From an uncultured bacterium (GTDB lineage: Bacteria; UBP6; UBA1177; JAKLFG01): DNA of 10,335 nt. The position numbers and the translations under genes are program-made. The stretch spans positions 1 through 10,335 of the forward strand of contig CALITV010000247.1 in the NCBI GenBank assembly GCA_938048925.1, in the 5' to 3' direction. A model generated the notes under the pieces. That model did no database searches, was not told the origin of the DNA, and saw only the letters and a list, made by a program, of their open reading frames with translations. Positions 1-5,832 of the stretch are shown here, piece by piece. Position 1 is the first letter of the stretch; every line of letters starts with the position of its first letter.

Positions 1-936
1 CTGTCGAATACGTTCTTGGTAGCATTGGGTGATGTTGGGAATGAACGAATTCATGTGGAGTTGGATAACCTTCGGGTCAAGCATCTCGGGAAGCGATTGT
101 TCGCGGCCGGCCCAGTAGCGGGCTAGTTCGTGCTCGTCGGGAGGTTCGTTGACATAGCCGGTATCGGCGGGACGCGGCGGCCGCTTGATGAGGTTGCCCT
201 GCACCTGTGCTTGGCGTTGAAGAAGCGCCACGATATCGTTGAACCCTTTGTTTTTCGCCTTACCGAGTGCCGTTTCGCCGCTCTTGAAGTCTATCGGATT
301 GATGTCGGCGCCGTAGGAGAGGAGCAGTTTGACGATCTCTGCTTGTCCGTTCGCGGCGGCATACATGAGGGCGGTTCGCCCTTCGACATCGGCGTCATTG
401 ACGCGAGCGCGTTTGTTGAGGAGCAGGGTGCAGATTTCCTTGTGGCCATAGCGTGCGGCATCCATGAGCGGCGTCTCTTTGAACTGATCGCCGAGATTGA
501 CATCGGCGCCGTTCTCGACGAGAAACTCCACTACTTCTCTGTGTCCCTTTTTGGTCGCCCACATGAGTACCGGTTCGGCACGGTCGGTATCTACGGCGTT
601 GAGGTCGGCGCGCAGTTGGACGAGGAACTTCACCACCTCGAGATGACCGCGCTGGGCGGCCCACATGAGCGCCGTTTGGCCGCGTGAATTCCGTGCGTTT
701 ATGTCGCCGCCGCTGTTGTAGAAAGCCTTGACTGCCGCGAGATCACCTTCGCGTGCCGCCGCGACGAATTCGTCTATCTCTTCCTGCGTTTTTGGCCCGG
801 TGGCCGGTCGAGATGCCGTCTCTTTTCCCGAATCGGCGGTGGGGGTGGCTACCGCTGCTTCAGTTTGCCTGGCCGGCTGTGCCGATGAACAGGCGACGAT
901 AAAAGCAATGGTCGAAAAGACGAGCAGATACTTCAT
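1..936 (-). CDS. Ankyrin-repeat lipoprotein with AgmX/PglI-like tail (3' end outside window)
   Basis: The frame is open from an ATG at 936 to the window edge (312 codons, no stop), so the C-terminus is missing. Residues 1-16 form a lipoprotein signal peptide ending in the lipobox IVAC, with Cys16 as the predicted lipid site. A polar, Ala/Thr/Pro-rich linker (17-50) follows. Five to six ankyrin repeats fill about 52-243, with TALMWAA, GHLEVVKFL and GADIN-type signatures; they should form a periplasmic or surface protein-binding scaffold. After a proline-rich linker (252-285), residues 288-312 contain a VIQLHM...I..CY pattern (Cys305-Tyr306) like the start of the AgmX/PglI C-terminal domain of myxobacterial gliding and TonB-like proteins. 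The start is supported by a GAGGAGGAGG ribosome site. It is the last visible gene of the subtilase-acetyltransferase-ankyrin series. The ankyrin and lipoprotein calls are firm; the tail assignment rests on about 25 residues. Confidence 0.88.
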   Translation of the reverse strand, partial: MKYLLVFSTIAFIVACSSAQPARQTEAAVATPTADSGKETASRPATGPKTQEEIDEFVAAAREGDLAAVKAFYNSGGDINARNSRGQTALMWAAQRGHLEVVKFLVQLRADLNAVDTDRAEPVLMWATKKGHREVVEFLVENGADVNLGDQFKETPLMDAARYGHKEICTLLLNKRARVNDADVEGRTALMYAAANGQAEIVKLLLSYGADINPIDFKSGETALGKAKNKGFNDIVALLQRQAQVQGNLIKRPPRPADTGYVNEPPDEHELARYWAGREQSLPEMLDPKVIQLHMNSFIPNITQCYQERIRQ

Positions 937-942
937 GGAAAG

Positions 943-952
943 CCTCCTCCTC
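943..952 (-). promoter_or_regulatory. Strong ribosome binding site of the ankyrin lipoprotein
   Basis: On the minus strand GAGGAGGAGG lies six bases before the ATG at 936, inside the 19-bp gap after the acetyltransferase stop. It fixes the start of the ankyrin gene and suggests efficient independent initiation within a shared transcript. Confidence 0.75.
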
Positions 953-955
953 GTT

Positions 956-1384
956 TTATCTGATGGTGCGCATAATGTAGTTGTCGTAGTCTCCGAGATA
1001 GGTAAAGCCATATTTTTTGTAGAGTTCGATCGCTTTGATGTTTTCGCGGTGCACCTCGAGTTTGCACTGGAGACCGATGTGACGGACGGCCTCTATGACT
1101 GCTTCCATGAGGAGGTGGGAGAGTTTTTTCCCTTGGTGGGAGGGTACGATGCCGAAATGGTGGAGGTAACTACGCCGGTGGTCGTGGGTTATCCACGCCG
1201 TTCCGACCATCTCGCCGGCATCGGTTCGTTCGAGAATGAGAAGGCGACCTCCTTGCGCAAGGGTTCGTTCGATGACGGTCGCATCGTCGCCGCGGTGGGC
1301 GCCGCCGAGACCGGTGGCATGCCAGAGTTTTTCTATCGCCGGCCAGTCACCGGTGCGATAGTCGCGAATACGGTAGTCGGTCAT
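956..1384 (-). CDS. GNAT-family N-acetyltransferase
   Basis: This 142-residue protein has the length and layout of a single-domain GNAT enzyme, which moves an acetyl group from acetyl-CoA to an amine. N-terminal strand-helix elements (MTDYRIRDYR, then PAIEKLW) are followed by the beta4/motif A region at 73-100 (YLHHFGIVPSHQGKKLSHLL). Motif B lies at 111-126, where ENIKAIELYKKYGF carries the usual Asn, LY and GF positions; Tyr122 is a candidate general acid. The pyrophosphate-binding loop, normally Q/R-x-x-G-x-G/A, reads QGKKLS here, so both later small residues are replaced (Lys87, Ser89). The fold resembles RimI-type acetyltransferases, but the substrate cannot be told. There is no signal peptide, so it is cytoplasmic although it sits between genes for exported proteins. 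Its start is 9 bp after the subtilase stop with only a weak ribosome site, which suggests translational coupling. Confidence 0.9.
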   Translation of the reverse strand: MTDYRIRDYRTGDWPAIEKLWHATGLGGAHRGDDATVIERTLAQGGRLLILERTDAGEMVGTAWITHDHRRSYLHHFGIVPSHQGKKLSHLLMEAVIEAVRHIGLQCKLEVHRENIKAIELYKKYGFTYLGDYDNYIMRTIR

Positions 1385-1393
1385 GGTGGGGCC

Positions 1394-3916
1394 TTATTCG
1401 TCGGAGAGGATTACTAGAGCGCACCCGTCACTGCCGCTCGATTCGGGGAGGGTGAATGTCACCATGGTATCTTCGTCGGATTCTGTCGTTTCATCGGTGG
1501 TGACGGTGGTGTCGTTGATCTCGGGCGGTTTCCAGCCGTAAGGAACACAGCGTCCTTCCTCGTTGCAGTAGGCGTTGTCTTCCCCCGTTTCGTGGTTGAT
1601 GCACTCGCCGTCGCCGCGGCAGGGGCGGAAGCAGACCCCTTTCTTGTCCTGCCACGAAACATGGCACTTGTAGTAGCCCGATTCCTCGCCGGGGCGGCAA
1701 TCGGCGTCGGATGTGCAGGATGCGGCACAAAGATAGGAGCGGGACCGCGAACTATAGATACATTTCGCATCGTCGGGGCACTGGTTGTCGTTGTAGGCAT
1801 CGCAGAGGGTGAAACAATAGCCGCCCGGTTTCGAGGTGTCGCAGTATGACCCGTTGTAGAGGCAATCGTTCTCGCTCTGACACGGACCGCCGGTAGGTGA
1901 GGGTTCCATGCGGCATTTTGCCTCGTCGTCGCAGTAGTGTCCTTCGGGGCAGTCACGATCCTTTTTGCAGAAGGGCAGACAGCGGCCATACACCGGATCG
2001 CTGCAGTAGAAGAAGGGGCGGTCGCACGGAAACGAAGCGTTGCATTCGCGGATGCAGATGAGGCTGGAGCCGTTGTTCGCGAGGAACGAGCCATCGGGGC
2101 AGGGGACGCGGTTCGGTACCACCGTGCAGTAGCCTTCTGGGGCCGGATAGCCGAGAAACGAGGTGAGACAGCGCGGCGTACCGTCGGTGAACCACGGCAT
2201 GGCACAGTCGTTGTCGGTAGCGCACGGCTTCCCGATGGTGAAAGGTTGTCGCAGTTCTTCGTCCACCCAGCCGTCGCAGTCATTGTCTCGATTGTCGGCG
2301 ATTTCGTCGCTTACCACGAGAGGATCGCAGAGGGGCAAACCGAGTGCGCGGCGTGTCGCTTTATGGAGATTGAGGCGACCGTAGCCGAATTTCGTCGAGT
2401 GGCCGTTCTCATCCCAGAAGCCGGTATGCGGATTTATTTTGTCGGCGCTTACACGAAGTATCTCTTCGAGTTCTTCGAGGGTCAGTTCCGGGGTTATCGA
2501 AAAGAGGAAACCGATAACACCGGTGGCCACCGGCGCCGCCGCCGAAGTGCCGCTGAAGTAGGCGGTCCAGTCGCCGCCGAGGTCGCCGGTGCCGGGAATA
2601 GTGGTCGTGGCGATGCCGATGACCGGATAGGAAGAGAGCGACGGCGTACTGAACGAAATTTCCGCGCCCCAGTTCGAGTAGTCTATGTGGGTGTCCCATG
2701 CCGAAGTCGCCGCAATCACGATGACGCGATGCGTGACCATTTCTCCGTTGCGCTCGAACTCAAAGGTATGGGTGAACAGACCATCGTAACTTGCGTTGAT
2801 GCCGTCGTTCCCCGCTGCGTAAACAATGGCGCCGCCTTTGCCGCCGCGGCCGTTCATCATGAAATTGAGGTGCGACTCCTCTTCGCCGGGAAACATCGGT
2901 AGTTCACCGTATTCCGATGTAGGACCAAAACTACAGTTGACCACGGCGATCGCGGGATCGGCGACGAACCGGTCGTAGGTCTTGAGGTACATCTCTTCGC
3001 TGATCGCGCTTCCCTCGACTCCTTCGAGGGCGAGCACCGGATAGATGCCGCACCACGGACAGACGCCGGTGACGCCGATGTCGTTCGACTCGGCCGCCGC
3101 AATGCCGGCGCAACTCGTCCCGTGGCCGTAAACCGCGAGTTCGTAGCCGCCGGCGGTTGCGGGGATATGCGGATCGGCTCCTTCCTCGTCGCGGATTGCA
3201 TCGTAACCGGGGCTCATCTTCCCGCCGTCGCCGACGAGATCGGGGTGGCTCGTCACGACACCGGAGTCCATGATGGCCACTTTCGTCGCATACTTTTCTG
3301 GCTCGACATGGCGTTTGATGAGGAGTCGAATCGCCTCTTCGAAGGCGATATCGGCATGGAGAAGGGTCGTGACCGGTTTCCCATACGCATCGTTGAATGC
3401 GCCCGTGTTGTTGAGAAACCACTGGTGCGAGGCGTAGTAGGGGTCTTGCGGGACCGCGATGGTCGGTCTGATCTTGCGCACGAGGTTGGGAAAGGCGAAT
3501 CCGCGATTTTCTCCGACGATGCGCTGAGCGACGGTGACCGAATCGCTTTTCGTTATGAACTTATAGAGGCGATAAGTGGGTAATATCTCGACGAGTGTAA
3601 GGTCGAAGTCGCGCGCCAGACGCCGCGGGTCCTCGTCGCCGCGCCAGAAAATCTCGGGCCGCGCAATGAGATAGCCTTTTCCGAGCCGATAGACCGGCCA
3701 CCCATTTGCTCCGGAGCGGATGGTATAAACGATATCGCCGGTGTACCACCGGGCGATGAATGGGGTGTGGGGGAGCGTATCGCTCGCGCGCTCTTCGACG
3801 GCCGTGAGGTTGGGCACCCGTTCGATAGTGAACGAGGAGCCATCCGCCCGATAGATCGGGGCGGCACCCAGTATGCCGGAAAAAAGAATCACGATTGCGC
3901 TAGTCAACCGGAACAT
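1394..3916 (-). CDS. Secreted subtilisin-family (S8) serine protease with MopE-like motif and cysteine-rich C-terminal modules
   Basis: The protein has 840 residues. Residues 1-19 are a Sec signal peptide. Residues 20-155 look like a propeptide, followed by a DPYYASHQWFLNNTG linker typical of convertase-like bacterial subtilases. The catalytic domain (about 160-525) has the full triad: Asp217 in IMDSG, His265 in YGHGTS and Ser458 in SGTSAAAP, with oxyanion-hole Asn370 in AAGND. Residues 541-554 (DNRDNDCDGWVDEE) match the short Asp-rich MopE-type metal-binding motif. Residues 565-790 hold 30 cysteines in modules with recurring C-x5-C spacing, likely disulfide-bonded. A Thr/Asp/Glu-rich stretch (800-825) leads to a final GSDGCALVILSDE. 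The ATG at 3916 is chosen because AAGGAG lies six bases upstream and a TATAAT box lies just before it; the 19-codon-longer frame starts upstream of that box. It probably degrades proteins outside the cell; the target is unknown. Confidence 0.93.
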   Translation of the reverse strand: MFRLTSAIVILFSGILGAAPIYRADGSSFTIERVPNLTAVEERASDTLPHTPFIARWYTGDIVYTIRSGANGWPVYRLGKGYLIARPEIFWRGDEDPRRLARDFDLTLVEILPTYRLYKFITKSDSVTVAQRIVGENRGFAFPNLVRKIRPTIAVPQDPYYASHQWFLNNTGAFNDAYGKPVTTLLHADIAFEEAIRLLIKRHVEPEKYATKVAIMDSGVVTSHPDLVGDGGKMSPGYDAIRDEEGADPHIPATAGGYELAVYGHGTSCAGIAAAESNDIGVTGVCPWCGIYPVLALEGVEGSAISEEMYLKTYDRFVADPAIAVVNCSFGPTSEYGELPMFPGEEESHLNFMMNGRGGKGGAIVYAAGNDGINASYDGLFTHTFEFERNGEMVTHRVIVIAATSAWDTHIDYSNWGAEISFSTPSLSSYPVIGIATTTIPGTGDLGGDWTAYFSGTSAAAPVATGVIGFLFSITPELTLEELEEILRVSADKINPHTGFWDENGHSTKFGYGRLNLHKATRRALGLPLCDPLVVSDEIADNRDNDCDGWVDEELRQPFTIGKPCATDNDCAMPWFTDGTPRCLTSFLGYPAPEGYCTVVPNRVPCPDGSFLANNGSSLICIRECNASFPCDRPFFYCSDPVYGRCLPFCKKDRDCPEGHYCDDEAKCRMEPSPTGGPCQSENDCLYNGSYCDTSKPGGYCFTLCDAYNDNQCPDDAKCIYSSRSRSYLCAASCTSDADCRPGEESGYYKCHVSWQDKKGVCFRPCRGDGECINHETGEDNAYCNEEGRCVPYGWKPPEINDTTVTTDETTESDEDTMVTFTLPESSGSDGCALVILSDE

Positions 3917-3922
3917 GAGACA

Positions 3923-3928
3923 CTCCTT
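3923..3928 (-). promoter_or_regulatory. Ribosome binding site deciding the subtilase start
   Basis: The minus strand reads AAGGAG six bases before the ATG at 3916. This supports that start, which opens directly into a signal peptide, over the upstream in-frame start at 3973. Confidence 0.75.
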
Positions 3929-3950
3929 ATCGCCGTGGTGAAGGTATTGT

Positions 3951-3956
3951 ATTATA
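3951..3956 (-). promoter_or_regulatory. Candidate -10 box (TATAAT) of the subtilase operon
   Basis: The minus strand reads TATAAT about 35 bases upstream of the subtilase ATG, giving a predicted leader of roughly 25-30 bases that contains the AAGGAG site. No convincing TTGACA-like -35 sits 15-18 bp upstream (that stretch is pyrimidine-rich), so the promoter may be weak, activator-dependent or read by another sigma factor. It lies in the 108-bp gap after the metallopeptidase gene, so the subtilase can be transcribed separately. Confidence 0.45.
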
Positions 3957-4024
3957 GCAGAAAGCGAAAGCAAGGAGACGGAATCTTGTACGGCCGGGAT
4001 GAGTGCTGCAGCAGAAAAATAGGG

Positions 4025-5743
4025 TTACTCTCCGAGATACTCTTCACGGGTGATCGGTGCAGTGCTCCCGGAGTAGATACCCACGTAACGGATACCGTCG
4101 TCGTAATCGCTGGGCGCCTTGAACGGCTTCGTTATCCGAAGTTGGAGCGCGCCGCCGCCGCGCAGGTAGAACTCGCCCGCTGAGGACGGTGTCCAGTAGC
4201 GTTTTTGGAAACCGGAGAATCCCTGTTCTCCTTTGAAGCCGTAGAGTCCTGTTTTCTCGTTGGTGATGAGTGCAATGCGGAAACTCACGAGAATGTCGGA
4301 AAAGGAGAGCGTGCCGTCGAGATACTTTTTGATGAGCGCATCGTGGTCGAGATAATCGTTTGCCGGTCCCTCGATGAGTTCGCGATAGAAGGCGTTGCCT
4401 TGTCCGAAGTGTATGCGGAGATATTGATGGAAGAGGTAGGTGAGGGCGTAGTTGCCGATGACATCTTGGCTGTAGTACTCCCAGTAGGTCACCGACATGC
4501 CGTTGGCGATGGATTCGTTCGAATTGTAGGTGCTCTTGTAGTCGCTCTGGAAGCCGCCGTAAACATGTTCGCCGCTCGTGGACATGCCCTCCATCATCCA
4601 AGCGTTTTGATTGGGGGCCTTCTCGATGATTTCGTCGCGGTTGTTGTGAACGAGATGGGTGAATTCGTGGGCGATGATGCCGTTCGCATAACTGCCGCTT
4701 CCCCATATGGCTGCCATTTGCTCGATGTAGATCATGTCGCACCGATTCGAGTCCTCGAAATCGCCGAGTTCGTAGGGGCTGAAATAGCCGCCCGCCTGAC
4801 CGCCGGCGTCGAGGAAGAGCATCGTAATCTTGCCGTTTCCGTCCACATCGCTCGCCTCGTAGAAATTCGTCGTGATGAGCGGGTAGATGGTGTTGTCGAA
4901 TTCTTTACCGATAGCGGCGGCGGCGCTTTTCGAGACATAGAGGGGAACCTGTGACCAGAGGATACAGTATTGGCCGACATAGAGTGCTTCGGCGTCTATC
5001 TGGTAGCGCTGACCGGTGTTGAAATTGTAGGCCCAGAACTTGCGGCGTTCGCCGACGACCGGATCGGGGGTTGACTCGATGGCGCGGTAGATTCTCCGGG
5101 TGAGTTCTTCACGGGTAACATGGGGTGGAAGCGGTGCGATGCGTCCGATGGTGGGGAAGGGGGGACGTATCTGCGGGGCGACCAAATCTTTTTCTTCCGG
5201 AGGCGGCGGAGCGAGTAGCAACTCCTTGGGCAGGGTGCCGATATAGGCTTGATAGTTTCCGTCCGGCTCACTGTTGACGATAAGCAGGATGTCGCCGTCG
5301 TAGCGTGGCCCTTCGAAATCGTAGCGGGGTATGCAGAGCCGCTTATCGCTTGTCGGGAGGTAGCCGTTCGTGCAGATGCACTCGAAAGAACCGTCGGTGT
5401 TTTTACAGGAAGCGTAGGACAGATCGCCGCAAATCTCGGGATCGTCGGCGCACTCGTCGAGGTCGGTGCAGGCGGTTGCATCCCACCCGGAGCAGTCGCC
5501 GCGACACACGGCGGTTCCCCGATAGCCTTCCGTTACGGCGGTGCACTCGGTAGTTTGCTCCACCTCACAGATCTCGCCCGCTTCGACTATGCCGTTGCCG
5601 CATCCGGCGACGATGGTGTCCTCGTCCCCCGTTGGGTCATCACTCGACGCCTCGTCGTCCGGCAGTTTGTGTGTGGTCGCGTCGTCGCAAGCAACGAAAA
5701 GGCCCAACAAAAACAGAATAAAACAGAATCGCTGGATAATCAT
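4025..5743 (-). CDS. M30-like (hyicolysin-type) zinc metallopeptidase lipoprotein with disulfide-repeat and calcium-binding EGF modules
   Basis: The protein has 572 residues. Residues 1-19 form a lipoprotein signal peptide ending FVAC (Cys19); Asp20 and Asp21 follow, and Asp at +2 retains lipoproteins at the inner membrane in E. coli. After an acidic linker (25-43) comes a CGNGIVEAGEIC myxobacterial-type disulfide repeat (48-60). A calcium-binding EGF-like module spans 92-137, with D-L-D-E-C at 94-98, Asn115 and the closing GSF-x-C-x-C-x-x-GY. The peptidase domain (about 145-540) contains DVDGNGKI (299-306), an EF-hand-like calcium loop seen in this family, and zinc motif HEFTH at 359-363 with Glu360 catalytic. 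WMMEG at 382-386 places Glu385 as probable third ligand. The fit is closest to the M30 hyicolysin family, though an unassigned HExxH-plus-Glu family is possible. The ATG at 5743 is set by GGAGGT. It probably works outside the cytoplasm, tethered to a membrane. Confidence 0.87.
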   Translation of the reverse strand: MIIQRFCFILFLLGLFVACDDATTHKLPDDEASSDDPTGDEDTIVAGCGNGIVEAGEICEVEQTTECTAVTEGYRGTAVCRGDCSGWDATACTDLDECADDPEICGDLSYASCKNTDGSFECICTNGYLPTSDKRLCIPRYDFEGPRYDGDILLIVNSEPDGNYQAYIGTLPKELLLAPPPPEEKDLVAPQIRPPFPTIGRIAPLPPHVTREELTRRIYRAIESTPDPVVGERRKFWAYNFNTGQRYQIDAEALYVGQYCILWSQVPLYVSKSAAAAIGKEFDNTIYPLITTNFYEASDVDGNGKITMLFLDAGGQAGGYFSPYELGDFEDSNRCDMIYIEQMAAIWGSGSYANGIIAHEFTHLVHNNRDEIIEKAPNQNAWMMEGMSTSGEHVYGGFQSDYKSTYNSNESIANGMSVTYWEYYSQDVIGNYALTYLFHQYLRIHFGQGNAFYRELIEGPANDYLDHDALIKKYLDGTLSFSDILVSFRIALITNEKTGLYGFKGEQGFSGFQKRYWTPSSAGEFYLRGGGALQLRITKPFKAPSDYDDGIRYVGIYSGSTAPITREEYLGE

Positions 5744-5745
5744 GG

Positions 5746-5771
5746 GGTGACCTCCGTGTATCGGTGACCTC
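5746..5771 (-). repeat. Tandem 9-bp direct repeat GAGGTCACC ahead of the metallopeptidase
   Basis: On the minus strand GAGGTCACC occurs at 5763-5771 and again at 5746-5754, 17 bp apart. Each copy contains GGTnACC, a small inverted repeat. The second copy includes most of the ribosome binding site. It could be a tandem operator that blocks translation or transcription when bound, a duplicated ribosome site, or chance. Confidence 0.35.
5750..5755 (-). promoter_or_regulatory. Ribosome binding site deciding the metallopeptidase start
   Basis: The minus strand reads GGAGGT, six bases before the ATG at 5743. The frame stays open back to 5836 at the end of mutS2, but this site and the lipoprotein signal peptide that begins at 5743 make the shorter form the likely product. 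Confidence 0.75.
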
Positions 5772-5832
5772 TTTTTTTGATATAGCAAAAATGTTTCCGG
5801 CCCCATGGTTCGATAGAAAACAACGGGTTGCC

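Noticed and set aside
130..1417. Two plus-strand open frames (130-687, 728-1417) at the left end
   Set aside because: They are shadows of the minus-strand ankyrin lipoprotein and acetyltransferase, whose own frames give clear motifs and ribosome sites. The ankyrin frame is easy to miss because it has no stop inside the window.
1937..2902. Long plus-strand open frame (321 codons) opposite the subtilase
   Set aside because: It is antisense to a protein with a full catalytic triad and cysteine modules; its translation has no recognisable domain and no good ribosome site. Long antisense frames are expected in GC-rich genes.
4009..4015. CTGCAG palindrome near the metallopeptidase stop
   Set aside because: A 6-bp palindrome with no T tract; it is no more than chance or a restriction site.
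4205..4954. Plus-strand open frame of 249 codons opposite the metallopeptidase
   Set aside because: It covers the HExxH region of the real gene in antisense, and its sequence is a low-information mirror of it with no domain.
5779..5786. GCTATATC as a -10 box for the metallopeptidase
   Set aside because: No -35-like hexamer is found 15-18 bp upstream on the minus strand. The gene may be read from the mutS2 promoter, so I do not call a promoter here.
5818..5832. CAACCCGTTG followed by TTTTCT after mutS2 (minus strand) as a terminator
   Set aside because: The stem has only three or four pairs with a very small loop and a short T run, too weak for an intrinsic terminator.
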